A stretch of 64,000 bases of DNA from Pyrodictiaceae archaeon (lineage in GTDB: Archaea; Thermoproteota; Thermoprotei_A; Sulfolobales; Pyrodictiaceae), in NCBI GenBank assembly GCA_027036135.1, contig JALVSY010000007.1, positions 128,880-192,879 of the forward strand, written 5' to 3'. The position numbers were made by a program, and so were the translations under genes. Within the stretch, counting starts at the first letter, position 1. The number at the start of each line of letters is the position of its first letter. The notes below the pieces were generated by a model. It was not told where the DNA came from. It saw nothing but the letters and a program-made list of their open reading frames with translations, and did not search any database. This document shows, in pieces, positions 25,423-34,351 of this stretch.

Positions 25423-25488
25423 GGCCGAGCGCGTTAGGGAACAAAAACTACTAGGGGCTAAAAAGGGTAAAAACATGGACTAGGACTT

Positions 25489-25638
25489 TTAAGCTACTAC
25501 GCCGACATCAAACTCTTTAGATTCTGTGGGTAGTAGCTGCTTCGCGGCTAGTATTACGGCTGCCATTGCTGCTACGAATACCATCTTTAGTACTGGATCG
25601 TTCTTCACGAGTAGGGCTAGTTTCCTTGCGGCCTTCAT
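25489..25638 (-). CDS. Small single-helix membrane protein (49 aa)
   Basis: This minus-strand ORF starts at ATG 25638 with AGAGGTG eight to fourteen bases upstream, a good ribosome site. The protein has a basic head (MKAARKLALLVKNDPVLK), one membrane helix (MVFVAAMAAVILAAKQLL) and an acidic tail (TESKEFDVGVV). This gives a positive-inside arrangement with the N-terminus in the cytoplasm. It is too short for most gene finders. It looks like a real small protein, but I recognise no family. It lies convergent to the methyltransferase. Confidence 0.5.
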   Translation of the reverse strand: MKAARKLALLVKNDPVLKMVFVAAMAAVILAAKQLLPTESKEFDVGVVA

Positions 25639-25742
25639 GCTTCATACACCTCTGCCTAGGCTATCGCCATGCACTATATTAGTGCGGTGGATACGCATTA
25701 TAAGATTCATGAGGCCTTAATACAGAGGCTAGGAGGAGTATA

Positions 25743-26914
25743 ATGGCGACTAGCATAAATAGGATCCCTTGCTATAAGGCGTTGGGGAGCACTGTCTCCG
25801 TGAGCGACGAGAAAAAGAAGCAAGGAGAAGGGCTAAAGGAGATTGCTATAAAGCTTTCATGTCATGATTTCAGGTTGGAGCCGGACAAATTCGGTTTAAC
25901 AAAACCAGCGCTGACCTCGTTAATAAGAAGGCTCCCGGACCCCATAGCTCATACTCGTAATATAAAACCTATGGGGTTCAAACACATAATAGTTGGGATA
26001 CGTAGCAAGGAGCTTTGGCGCAGACTAGTAGATGCTACCCTGGTTAAGCAGCTCGCCGGGTACCGTATCCGAGGCTTGTTAGTGTACTCGGGTTCTTTCT
26101 CGGGAATATAATTCACGTAGCATATATCGTGCATGAGTCCCTCTTTAACCTGGTCTATAGGGAGGTAAGTGCCTGGGTAGAGGATCTCGAGAGAAAAGGA
26201 GTTAGCATTGAGTACTTTTTTAGTGGATACAGTATCCCGGTTAGGAATTGTACTGGGTCTCTGGGCTTTAGCGATAAAGTCATTAATTCTGCTCGAGAAG
26301 CGTTCAACTCCTTGTTGAAGGATACTAGGTATAGTTCTCGTATGCCTTTCCTAGACTACATTATTATCGCGACTCTTGATTTGTTTCCGAGACTTACCCT
26401 GAGGCAACTAAGTCATCTCGTGTACGCGGCGAGGGCAAGGCTCGAGAAGGAGCTCGATAAGTGGACTCTCTCGTTTCTACGCTACCGGTTCATTAATCGC
26501 CACTATAATGCTTTATCAGAGGCTAGGATCATTGGGCGTATGTGGGTTCCGAGACCGGTTCTCGGAGAATGCTATGAGCGCCTCGGCTTCATAGCTACGG
26601 GTGACTGTGCTGAAGACGTGTACGTTGCTGCTGCCGCTACGCTGGGTGCCGCTAACATAGTTGTTTCAAGGGAGTACGTTATGGCTACTATAGGTATCCT
26701 GCCAGAGTACCGCAACGAGGTTATCAATCGGATTAGGGACTGTGTTTTAAAGACCTTAGTGTCTTATAAGGCTAGGGTATTTCCTTTGCCTTTTGAGCTT
26801 TATGACCCGGTGCACAGGGTTTGGCGCACCGAGCCTGTGGGCTATGATCTTTACTCGTTGCTTCGCAGGTTTAGGCTCATGGAGAAAAGGGAGGGTGGGA
26901 AGAGGGGGAAGTGA
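25743..26914 (+). pseudogene. Unknown ~390-aa protein split by one frameshift
   Basis: The first frame from ATG 25743 encodes 122 residues, ending LLVYSGSFSGI. The second frame, from about 26096, reads FFLGNIIHVAYIVHESLFNL and continues without a stop to TGA 26914. Joining at LLVYSG/FFLG gives one smooth protein of about 390 residues. A one-base loss explains the break. The second half is alpha-helical with a basic middle (LRQLSHLVYAARARLEKEL), a possible winged-helix or nucleic-acid-binding part. It ends in a Lys/Arg/Gly tail. The GTG at 26129 could serve the second half as its own gene. No family is recognised. It could be two genes, but the sense across the join favours one. Confidence 0.5.
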
Positions 26915-27020
26915 ATTCTTTTGGGTGTACTGTTTTATGTTTTTCGTAGGGTCTGGGATATGGGTTCCTTACGCGAGGAGTTTTTAAGAATATTGTGGCC
27001 TAGTAATACGTAGAGAAGGG

Positions 27021-27344
27021 GTGTCCCTAGGTATGGTATCTGTGGAGGAGGTTAGGAGGAGGCTTATGGGTAGCATGATGGGGTTGTATGCGGTGCTGAA
27101 TAGCGCTGCGAAGAAGAGCCATGGGCGTAGCTTCGAGGAGCTAGTGGTTAGCGACCCCGATGCTGCCCGGGAGCTCTTGGAGCGCGTGCTGGGCTCCCGT
27201 GCCCGCGTAGTTGCCGAGATATTGTTTCGGGGAGTTAATGGCTCCTTTCAAGGGGGAACAGGAGCGGGGGTAGAGGGTGCTGGCTGGGTTGATCCCTTTC
27301 CCCGCGGCTTCTATGGCCTTGGGCGTCTCCGGATCCTAGCATAG
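27021..27344 (+). CDS. Unknown helical protein, paralogue of the gene at 54871
   Basis: The first 75 residues are helical and share a spaced pattern with the 54871-55209 protein: RRLMGSMMGLYAVLNSAAKK, then F-x-x-L-x-V-x-DP-x-x-A, then LL and a basic turn. The last 35 residues are Gly-rich (GGTGAGVEGAGW) and do not resemble the paralogue, so the C-terminus may be out of frame or altered. The start may be TTG 27021 or the in-frame ATG at 27033, which is preceded by GGGGTGTCC. Function unknown. Confidence 0.5.
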   Translation: MSLGMVSVEEVRRRLMGSMMGLYAVLNSAAKKSHGRSFEELVVSDPDAARELLERVLGSRARVVAEILFRGVNGSFQGGTGAGVEGAGWVDPFPRGFYGLGRLRILA

Positions 27345-27543
27345 CCCTGTGCCGCGCCTAAGGGTTCTCCAGTACCTCTAAGCAGGCCTCTCCGCGGTAA
27401 TCCTCCTAGCTAGGACTATTATAGAGCACCTATAGGGCCTCTTGGATTTCTTCTATTTCGTTCCCCTCTTGTGTTGCCTGGGTGTACTGGTTGGTTGATG
27501 CACCCGTGTACCTGGTTCTCGTTTTTCTCTCGGGGTGCCTTAG

Positions 27544-27906
27544 ATGCTTGGGTTAGGGGATATATTTCTTCAGCATTATCATTGTTTTCTCTTGGAGACG
27601 CTTGTCTTGGGCAACATTGACGAGGATGCGCTGATGGTACTGGATATGTATCTCGGTGATATTGTTACAGGGGTTGTTAGGAGGCATGGTTACCCTGTTG
27701 TGCTCGAGGAGGAGTACTACGATATCCTCATGTACATCTACGAGGAGCTGGTCAAGACCTGGTTCGGGGGCAGGGAGCCGGGCATAAGGGAGCTAAGGGA
27801 GAGGCTCAAGAAGGCCCGGAAGGAGAAGGCCCAGCTAGAGGTACTCGTAAGCTACCTTGTAAGCAAGTACCTGGAACAAAGCGGGACACTATACATCACC
27901 AGGTAG
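27544..27906 (+). CDS. Hypothetical helical protein (120 aa)
   Basis: The 120-residue protein is predicted all-helical. It has an aromatic N-terminal part (GDIFLQHYHCFLLETLVL), a middle acidic helix (EEEYYDILMYIYEELVK) and a long charged helix (GIRELRERLKKARKEKAQLE) suited to a coiled coil. It has no membrane segment. It starts at ATG about 200 bases after the preceding gene. I do not recognise it. The final helix and size resemble small regulatory or antitoxin-type proteins only in outline. Confidence 0.45.
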   Translation: MLGLGDIFLQHYHCFLLETLVLGNIDEDALMVLDMYLGDIVTGVVRRHGYPVVLEEEYYDILMYIYEELVKTWFGGREPGIRELRERLKKARKEKAQLEVLVSYLVSKYLEQSGTLYITR

Positions 27907-28051
27907 CTAATACATAGATATTCTAGTGCCGCGAATTATTCACCACTCTTGACCCATGCCTGATCCAGGGCCTTCACCCGCATAATAGGAGTCGCTTTCG
28001 CCAAGCTTTATACTACTGTATACATGGGATAGTCTACATGGGTACACAGAC

Positions 28052-28279
28052 TTGTCTACGACTACTCCGAGCACCCGGATTAAGAGAGAACTCAGGGAGA
28101 AAATGAAGAAGTTTAGCCATGTTGATTGGAGAGCTGAAATAGAGAGATTCATTGAGGAGAGAGTACGCCAAGAGGAGCTAAAGCAATTATTTAGTAAGAT
28201 AGACGAAGTCCTGAGAGACGTCGAGGTTAGTAAAGAGCCTGCATGGAAAACTATTAGAGAATATAGGGAGAAGAGGTAA
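28052..28279 (+). CDS. vapB: VapB-type antitoxin (75 aa)
   Basis: This small charged protein has a ribbon/helix-like N-terminus (TRIKRELREKMKKFS) and the antitoxin helix VDWRAEIERFIEERVRQEEL, then an acidic/aromatic C-terminus (EPAWKTIREYREKR). This pattern is typical of crenarchaeal VapB proteins paired with PIN toxins. The start is TTG. Six bases separate it from the following PIN gene, which is interrupted by TAG. The antitoxin is intact. Confidence 0.75.
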   Translation: MSTTTPSTRIKRELREKMKKFSHVDWRAEIERFIEERVRQEELKQLFSKIDEVLRDVEVSKEPAWKTIREYREKR

Positions 28280-28285
28280 GACAAG

Positions 28286-28711
28286 ATGTTCGTTGTGGAC
28301 TCCTCCATCTACGCAAGCGTCTTAGTGAAGGACTAGAACTATGAGAAGGCACGCAAGTTCCTAGAGCAACATAGGAAAAGCGAGCTTGCTACTGTAGCAA
28401 CCGTCTTTGTAGAGGTTGCTAATGTGTTATGGAAGCGTACTTATTTATTAAAGAGGATATCCTTGGAGGCTTATCGCGAGATGAGCACGCTAATCCAACC
28501 ACTCATTAGCGCTAACGCCTCAGTAATATATGAACCCCTGGACTTGCTAGGCGACGCACTAAGCGCTGCCATCGACTATGGAATAACTATTTACGATGCA
28601 CTCTTTGTTGCAGCTACTTTAAGAACAAGGGGAAAGCTAGTAAGTTTTGATAAAAAGCTTAAACAGAAGCTAATGACTAGGAACCCTGACATCGTATACC
28701 CAATGTCGTAA
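28286..28711 (+). pseudogene. VapC PIN-domain toxin interrupted by an in-frame TAG
   Basis: From ATG 28286 the frame reads FVVDSSIYASVLVKD, then TAG at 28334-28336 (codon 17). It continues in the same frame as NYEKARKFLEQHRKSEL to 28711. The rest is a complete PIN domain: VFVEVANVLW (Glu), YGITIYDALFVAATL (Asp) and LVSFDKKLKQ (last Asp). Only the one codon interrupts a protein of 141 residues. A GAG, AAG or CAG to TAG change would explain it. A GTG or ATG further in (28424) could start a fragment lacking the first Asp. TAG readthrough is unproven. Confidence 0.75.
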
Positions 28712-28714
28712 TTG

Positions 28715-29270
28715 TACAATGGTGCACTCGTAAACGTCACTAATTGATGAAAACTAAATGAATTAGCTTGAGAAACATGGCCACCCGGCCTAGTGACTAG
28801 AAGTGCACGTCTCCCTGAAGCAGCTTGCTGCCGCCCTGTCAGAGACCTTGCCGGGGAAGAGTACATTAGGGTAGAGGGGCCTAGGCCAAGGCTACCAAGA
28901 GGCTCTCATTCTCGGCTTGGCTGAGGTCCTAGGACCTTGCCCTACTGGGCTTGGCTGTCTATGTCTCCATAAAGGTTCCCGGGTATCTAGTGCCCTTTAC
29001 CCTGCACGCAATAGCCTCTACTGTTATTGCTACTCTTTGGATAACATTCGTGGAAAGTGCTTAGTACCTATATCGTAGCGGGGCCTCCGGGTACGTCAGC
29101 CTTCGGGGCCAGTGATCTTGGGCTCCCGAATCTCGGCGGGTTCGCAACTTATAAACCCCAATATATTTAGACTCAATAATATGGTTGTTCCTTGTCTGTT
29201 CTTTCTAATCCCGGCAGTGATGCGGAGAAGCTATAAGCTATGAGAAGTACATCATAATGGTAGGAGGTGT
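28715..29270 (+). other. Gene-free stretch with traces of decayed coding sequence
   Basis: No intact gene is visible. A frame at 28933-29064 encodes a hydrophobic fragment (LALLGLAVYVSIKVPGYLV and a second helix) ending at TAG. It is preceded in frame by other stops, so it looks like the remains of a membrane protein. A TATA-like CTTATAAA at about 29147-29155 probably serves the antitoxin gene downstream. Nothing else is recognised. Confidence 0.35.
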
Positions 29271-29274
29271 AAGT

Positions 29275-29514
29275 ATGGCTCGTGTAGTTGTCGAGGTGTC
29301 TGAGGAAGTAGCTGCATTGCTAGAGAAAGAGCCTTTGCTAAGATTTGCTGTGGCTGAAGCCGTGAAAAAAGAGGTCATGGAATACCTGCTCACAGTTATG
29401 GCCTTAGATAAGCTAACAGAGGATTCTAGACTTAGCGAGGAGGATGTGCTGGAGATAAGCAGGCTTGTTAAGAGAGCTGTACGGGAGAAATGGGATGCTG
29501 AGAGTGGTGGTTGA
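29275..29514 (+). CDS. Antitoxin of a PIN pair
   Basis: The 79-residue helical protein begins MARVVVEVSEEVAALLEKEP, followed by AVAEAVKKEVMEYLL and an acidic helix ending REKWDAESGG. This is the usual plan of antitoxins paired with COG1569-like PIN proteins. I chose ATG 29275 because GGAGGTG lies eight bases before it; an upstream ATG at 29257 has no such site. The next gene overlaps it by 20 bases, so the two are coupled. This is one of the few pairs in the window with both members whole. Confidence 0.8.
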   Translation: MARVVVEVSEEVAALLEKEPLLRFAVAEAVKKEVMEYLLTVMALDKLTEDSRLSEEDVLEISRLVKRAVREKWDAESGG

Positions 29515-29974
29515 TACGAATAAGATAATAGCCTCCTTGCTACGTGAAGGCAAGGTGAGAAGGCTTCTTTTCCATCCAGGCCTAGAAGTATTATTGCCGA
29601 AATATGTCCTGGAAGAGATAAATGAACATAGGAAGTACCTAGAGAGGAAAGTTTCTCCAAAAGCAATAGATCTCATTCTTTCAAAGATCTCGAGGAGGGT
29701 TAGAATAATAGGTGCTAGTGAGCTAAGCAGGGAGACCCTACATAAAGCCCGTAGGCTGGCTGGAGATTTCGATATTGATGACTATCCATTTATAGCCGTA
29801 GCGATAGAATACAATGCAATAATATGGACCAACGATAAAGAGCTTATAAAATACGCATTAATAAGTAACGAGTACCTAGCTGTAGATACACCAGCACTAG
29901 AAGAATTATTAAAAGGCAAAGAACTGTCTAAGATAATACAGACAATGAGAGAAAAGTATGCAACGCGTTATTAG
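29495..29974 (+). CDS. PIN-domain toxin, COG1569-like
   Basis: The protein of about 159 residues starts at ATG 29495 (MLRVVVDTNKIIASLL). It keeps PIN acidic residues: VVDTN (Asp), LEEINEHRKY (Glu), IDDYPFIAVA (Asp) and IWTNDKELI (last Asp). The type with putative DTN near the very start and a long middle helix is that of COG1569 PIN proteins. Upstream antitoxin overlap of 20 bases supports a toxin-antitoxin unit. An upstream in-frame TTG at 29465 exists but sits within the antitoxin and seems less likely. RNase activity is expected from the family. Confidence 0.82.
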   Translation: MLRVVVDTNKIIASLLREGKVRRLLFHPGLEVLLPKYVLEEINEHRKYLERKVSPKAIDLILSKISRRVRIIGASELSRETLHKARRLAGDFDIDDYPFIAVAIEYNAIIWTNDKELIKYALISNEYLAVDTPALEELLKGKELSKIIQTMREKYATRY

Positions 29975-29999
29975 TTAATGAAAGTCTAGTTTCTCAAAT

Positions 30000-30167
30000 A
30001 AGTATACTATAACTATATCTGTGTATATTTTTCAATAATATGTACAGCGATATCTAGTCTTAACCCCCTTAACTCTCAGCTACATAATCTATAATTATTC
30101 AAATATCAAAATTATCGTCTAAGAATAATTCGGAATGAATAATCCTATGATTAATTTATAGGAAGAA
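30000..30167. other. AT-rich gap
   Basis: This stretch between the two PIN loci is much more AT-rich than its surroundings and has no frame or repeat that I can support. It may hold promoters. Confidence 0.4.
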
Positions 30168-30465
30168 TTATAAGGCATTGTCCCATATACTAGGTAATAG
30201 GTATGAAGTAAACTTATCTAGGCTTCCTTTCGCGAAGGATATGCCCTTGCTCCTAATGAGCCTCCTTAGGTCATAGGCCCTCTTTATACCATATTTGTTC
30301 ACGGCTTCTCTTCTTATAATGAAGTGAAGTACCTCGTCAACAACACCGATACTTGTCACTAATAAGGGGTATTTATCATAGGAGTTCTTCTGCTTCAGGA
30401 GCACGGGCACCCTCGTAGAGTAGTTGGATGAACACGTTGGAATCTACAAAGACATATTCCCTCAT
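30168..30465 (-). pseudogene. VapC PIN-domain toxin, frameshifted and truncated
   Basis: The gene starts at ATG 30465, overlapping the antitoxin stop (ATGA). The first frame reads MREYVFVDSNVFIQLLYEGA to EAEELL and stops at TGA. The next frame carries on as DKYPLLVTSIGVVDEVLHFI and KRAYDLRRLIRSKG, so one extra T near 30378 broke the gene. The end (LLPSIWDNAL) stops before the third and fourth acidic motifs, so the C-terminus is lost as well. It is the paralogue of the toxin at 15901-16343. It cannot be an active PIN nuclease. Confidence 0.75.
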
Positions 30466-30674
30466 AGGGGCTCCCACTCTGCCTCAGCTAGCAACTCCTC
30501 TATCTCCTCCTCACTCGCCTTACCTAGTACGCCACGGTACTTTCGCAAAATCCTCTTCCTCTCCTCACCCACTGGGACAAGCACAGCTATTCTCTCCTCG
30601 CCCTCCCGAAGGTCAACAGGCTCTAATGGCTTCAACACACCCTTCTCATACCTCACTTTTACAACTTTAGACAA
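30462..30674 (-). CDS. vapB: DUF104-family VapB antitoxin
   Basis: The 70-residue protein begins SKVVKVRYEKGVLKPLEPVD and has the later RKRILRKYRGVLG motif and acidic C-terminal helix. It is a close paralogue of the antitoxin at 16348-16560. I chose TTG 30674, which gives the usual N-terminus; the frame is open to 30728, but the extra residues look unrelated. The toxin that follows is broken twice. Persistence of an intact antitoxin without working toxin may protect against related toxins or keep a regulatory role (inference). Confidence 0.82.
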   Translation of the reverse strand: MSKVVKVRYEKGVLKPLEPVDLREGEERIAVLVPVGEERKRILRKYRGVLGKASEEEIEELLAEAEWEPL

Positions 30675-30971
30675 CTCCTTGCACCCATATAATGTATGGC
30701 ACCACGAGCCAATTAGCCTTTCCAACAAGGCCGAGTGATTCCAGGCTATCAGTGTGATAATTTATGGTTTCTATCTGGAAACTCTACTTTTATATCTTTG
30801 GGGTAGCGGCACATCTCTTCCAATGCATAGGTACATTACCAGACCACTTACCGCATAACCCATATAATTAATGGCTGATAGTGCTGCTAAGTCAGCGGCT
30901 CTTCAGCGTGCATTACTAGCCCCGACAACGAGTTCTTCCCGGTATACCCTTATTGGCTAGCCGTGAACCCA

Positions 30972-32003
30972 TTAGCGGCATCTATGTAGCCTAGCTTCTT
31001 GCCTCCTAACAGCTTCTAGCAGGTCTTTTGCCCGTAGCTCGTCTGGCGGTACTTGTTTCTCGGCTGCTTGTTCCAGGGCTGTCGCGTATACTGGTAGTTG
31101 GGGGAGGTATCGGCGGGGCAGGCTCGGGCACGGGTAAGCTATGTTTTCCCTAACGAGTATTTCTCCTAGCAAGTGTTGTCTCGGTGTCCTCGGCCTTGCC
31201 CCGCTAAGCAACTCATTGGCCTCCTTGACAACCTCTAGGGGGTCTTCTCCGAGCTCTAGCGCTGCTCGGTAAACCGCGTAGCTCAGCTGGCTAAGTCTCT
31301 CCGAGACCCAGTTGGCGAGCATCTTGTCGCTGAGGCTGCATAGCTCCACGAGGTAGCCTGGATTAGGGCCAGCGAGCCCAGTTATCTCTTCGAGGCTTCT
31401 CTCGCAGCCATTCTTCTCGCGGTACTCCTGGTAGAGCTTGGCGAAGGCCCTGGGATCCATGGGCTCTACGAGGAGGAACCCGGTGGAATACCCGGTGAGC
31501 CTACTAAGTGCCTCCGTTGTGGCAAAGAAGCCCTCGCTAACCGTCACCAGCAAGGAGGGGGTGCCGCAGGGCTTCTTGGCTAGGTAGCCAGCAAGGGCTT
31601 CGAGGGCCACGAGGGCTTGATGAGCATCTGTGAAGAGGAGGTGGAACTCGTCTAGCAGGATGAGGCTGGGCTTCTTCGCGCTCCTAGCTATCTCGGCTAC
31701 CAGGTCCACGAGGTTCACGGGGGCCCCGAGGAGACCCATAAGTTCCCGAAGCAGGCGGAGCGGCTCCACCCTCCCGGGGACCAGCTCGAGGGCCTTCCTC
31801 TCACGAGCATCAACTACTACCGCTCCGCCCACGTGTCTCCGGGCTAGGTAGTAGCGGGCAAGCTCGCTCTTACCAACACCCCGGGGCCCATAAACAACCA
31901 CGCTACGATAACCCCGGAGACTACTAGCCAGCTCATCTAACTCATCCACACGGTCATAGAACCCGGTCCCAAGACCAGTCCTGTATGCTGCGTCGATGAA
32001 CAT
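30972..32003 (-). CDS. Archaeal ATPase-family protein (intact)
   Basis: The 343-residue protein is a STAND/AAA-like archaeal ATPase (PF01637 type): YGPRGVGKSELARYY is Walker A (about 38-45), SLILLDEFHLLF is Walker B, LLVTVSEGFF is sensor 1. A helical C-terminal half follows. Function of this family is mostly unknown; some act as signalling switches or with mobile elements. It is whole, in contrast with the related pseudogene at 9698-10742, which has the same N-terminal plan. No partner gene is adjacent. Start ATG 32003 is supported by the usual N-terminal sequence FYDRVDELDEL. Confidence 0.85.
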   Translation of the reverse strand: MFIDAAYRTGLGTGFYDRVDELDELASSLRGYRSVVVYGPRGVGKSELARYYLARRHVGGAVVVDARERKALELVPGRVEPLRLLRELMGLLGAPVNLVDLVAEIARSAKKPSLILLDEFHLLFTDAHQALVALEALAGYLAKKPCGTPSLLVTVSEGFFATTEALSRLTGYSTGFLLVEPMDPRAFAKLYQEYREKNGCERSLEEITGLAGPNPGYLVELCSLSDKMLANWVSERLSQLSYAVYRAALELGEDPLEVVKEANELLSGARPRTPRQHLLGEILVRENIAYPCPSLPRRYLPQLPVYATALEQAAEKQVPPDELRAKDLLEAVRRQEARLHRCR

Positions 32004-32105
32004 GTTTCGCGCATTACCCCTCTGTATTCATAGGCCAGAGAGGGCAGTGCCTCTTCTAGGAATAGTATGACTATTCAAGATGAGCTAGGAGCTAGAGACA
32101 CATAC

Positions 32106-32312
32106 CTATATCTGTCTTGCTGGCTCCGTCTTAGCTCGTACCCGTAGTAGCTCCCTAAGGCGCTTTAGGGCCTCCTCAGCCTCTATTTCGCCCTTGAAGC
32201 ATTTCTCCATAATCTTATCAGCTTCCTCTGGATTAGTATCACGAGCCCTTAGATAGGCTCTTGTTAGCTCAAAGCTATGCCTTTTAAGCTCTAAGACCTC
32301 TCTTCTGGCCAA
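32106..32312 (-). CDS. Small helical partner protein, second copy
   Basis: The 68-residue charged helical protein (SFELTRAYLRARDTNPEEAD, GEIEAEEALKRLRELL) is homologous to the 23697-23912 product and lies in the same position. It starts inside the preceding PIN gene and overlaps it by 22 bases. The PIN gene here is dead while this reading frame is whole. The recurrence of the pair is the reason to treat it as a toxin-antitoxin-like module. The DNA-binding part, if any, is not obvious. Confidence 0.6.
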   Translation of the reverse strand: MARREVLELKRHSFELTRAYLRARDTNPEEADKIMEKCFKGEIEAEEALKRLRELLRVRAKTEPARQI

Positions 32313-32780
32313 TGTCCTTCCCGTGTACGGTGATTTATGCAGGGGACTCCTAGTTTAACTGCTCGCTTACATACTCTCTTATCGCTTGTAACAAAGATTG
32401 CGCCAATGCTCTTGGCAGCTAGTATGTGGGCAGTATCATGAATAGTGTTCATTGAGGGATTCTTGGCCCCGAGTTCTCTAAGTATGTTCTCGGCCTGCTT
32501 CAATATACTTGGCCTAACCTATATAATGTCTATACCGTACTCGGCTGCTAATTAATCTACGAGCTACAGAGCCTCTATGAGCTGCCCGGTACTCATATAC
32601 AAGTAGTACCGAGGAGCAAAGCTCTCCCCTATGCTCCCTAACAAATCTAAGGGCTTCTAGCCTCTCTTTCTCTAGGTCGACAAAGAAGCTGGTGTCAAGG
32701 TAGGATTTGCAACGCTTAGCCTCGTCTCTCTCCCTTAATCCCTCTTTATCCCCGTCAACGAAGAAGCTATGGCATAGCAT
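32291..32780 (-). pseudogene. PIN-like gene broken by frameshift and TAG
   Basis: The first piece reads CKSYLDTSFFVDLEKERLEA and LLVYEYRAAHRG to about 32555, with the first Asp and Glu of a PIN domain. A shift leads into a frame reading AAEYGIDII, then TAG at 32519-32521, then VRPSILKQAENILRELG and NTIHDTAHILAAKSIGAIFV with TSDKRV, ending in this frame at 32291. It is the paralogue of the PIN-like gene at 23881-24384 but with standard DTS and TSD acidic motifs, so it was probably catalytic before decay. The partner gene downstream is intact. Confidence 0.65.
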
Positions 32781-32944
32781 TTAAGCAGTATAATCTAGGT
32801 AGTTAAGATCACCGCGCAAGCCAGAGAAAGCCCGGATTAAGCCAAGGCAATAACAATACTAACCAATCCTTAGGCATAATTTAGCCTAGATCCCTAGCCC
32901 TATACTCGGTAGCAAACCCGCCTAGTATCTATAGGGGACATGCC

Positions 32945-34213
32945 ATGAATAGATTGTTCTTGGCTGGGCTCGTCATTGACTTGATTACCGGCATCCTTAT
33001 TACCTATACTGTTGTGGGTGAGCACGCTTCCTCGCAGACCCCGGGCCCGACTAGCGGAGTCGTTACTGTCACGGTTACCTCTACCTATACGAGCATCTAT
33101 ACAAGTACCTATACCGAGACACTTAGGCCCAATACAACGAGCACGACTAGTACTCCTCACCGCATCATAATGGGGACCGTGACCGCTATAATATATCCCA
33201 ACGGCACGGTTATCTATGTGTACGGCCGGGGTGGGGCCGCGTACAACCCGACCATCAGCCCCACGGCAACCAAGACGTCTCTTGAGTGCGAGGAGCTGAG
33301 GCAGAGCTATGAGGAGCAAATAAGGCAGCTAAAGGAGAAGTATGAGGGCGAGAAACTAGCCCTCCAGGCCCATCTCGAGAATCTCAGGGAGAGGCTCCTG
33401 GCCAGGATAAGGCTGCTCAACGATACCGTGGCGGGGCTAGAGAAGACAATAAGCATGCTGGACCAGTGGTACGGGGTCTACACCAGCGACGAGGAAAAGA
33501 CAGGGTTCATACAGGGGCTACTAGTCTTGGCGAGGAACAGTCCTGCAGCAAAGAACCTGGCATCACAACTAGCCACAGAGACCAGGGAGCCCGGGGATAC
33601 TCTCATCGCTTTGTTCTCCTGGATAATGCTCCACCTAGCTTACTACCCCGACCCAGTCATGAACGTCTCCTTGCCAGGCGGAGCTGTTATCGCTACTCAG
33701 CAGTACTGGAGCCTGCCAAGCGAGGTACTCGAGCTACGGGGAGGGGATTGCGAGGACCTCGCGCTACTAGCCTATGCCGTTATTGCCAACATGTTGCCCG
33801 GTGCAGAGACATACCTAGTAGTACTTGGTAATGGGAGCAGCAAGGGCCACGTAGCAGTACTGGTGAGAACCGGGCAAGGCTGCTACATAGTGGACCCCGC
33901 CGGGGACTACTTGGATGGGCGGCAAGCAGCCCTCAGCATAGGCAGCAGCCTAGTAAACCCCCTGAGCCTAGAACCCGATGCAAAGAACACCCTGATAAGC
34001 AGCGGGGAGGCCAAGCTAGTCTACACAACACCACTAGAAACCACGACGAGGCCGAGCATAGAGCCAGCCAAGGATCCATCAGAGCTGTTAAGGGAGTGGC
34101 TAACAATCCTAGGACTAGACCCGAATACAACGAGAATAGAGCTCTACACACCCACATGGAGCCTCAAAGCCACAGGTGTAGAAGCAGTGGTTGAGGCACT
34201 CAGCACTAAGTGA
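32945..34213 (+). CDS. Secreted transglutaminase-like protein with coiled coil
   Basis: The 422-residue protein has an N-terminal membrane anchor (about 4-24), a Thr/Ser-rich stalk (TVTVTSTYTSIYTSTYTET at about 40-58) and a coiled-coil helix at about 115-175 (ELRQSYEEQIRQLKEKYEGE). The transglutaminase-like domain has RGGDCEDLALLAYAVIANM (Cys), KGHVAVLV (His) and CYIVDPAGDYLDG (Asp). It shares its plan with the 673-residue protein at 21581 but not the coiled coil. The triad supports a cysteine-type acyl-transfer or protease activity outside the cell. The substrate is unknown. The start ATG 32945 is followed by a clear signal anchor. Confidence 0.8.
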   Translation: MNRLFLAGLVIDLITGILITYTVVGEHASSQTPGPTSGVVTVTVTSTYTSIYTSTYTETLRPNTTSTTSTPHRIIMGTVTAIIYPNGTVIYVYGRGGAAYNPTISPTATKTSLECEELRQSYEEQIRQLKEKYEGEKLALQAHLENLRERLLARIRLLNDTVAGLEKTISMLDQWYGVYTSDEEKTGFIQGLLVLARNSPAAKNLASQLATETREPGDTLIALFSWIMLHLAYYPDPVMNVSLPGGAVIATQQYWSLPSEVLELRGGDCEDLALLAYAVIANMLPGAETYLVVLGNGSSKGHVAVLVRTGQGCYIVDPAGDYLDGRQAALSIGSSLVNPLSLEPDAKNTLISSGEAKLVYTTPLETTTRPSIEPAKDPSELLREWLTILGLDPNTTRIELYTPTWSLKATGVEAVVEALSTK

Positions 34214-34351
34214 TTCCATGCCTTGCTTCCTTCCAGTTATTCTATTAATTGCCTCTATTCCTCGTGGTAGCAACGTATTTATCTCGTTGCTGTAGCGAGA
34301 TTCTATCACCTTGGGTTAGTACACCTTTTAACATATATAGGTGCACATGGA

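Noticed and set aside
28334-28336. TAG as pyrrolysine codon
   Set aside because: TAG is the most frequent normal stop of intact genes in this window and no pyl genes are present, so I keep only nonsense mutation or rare readthrough as options.
29075-29160. Possible tRNA (GC-rich segment with GGGTTCGC)
   Set aside because: I could not fit acceptor, D and T arms together; the T-loop lacks the proper flanking stem.
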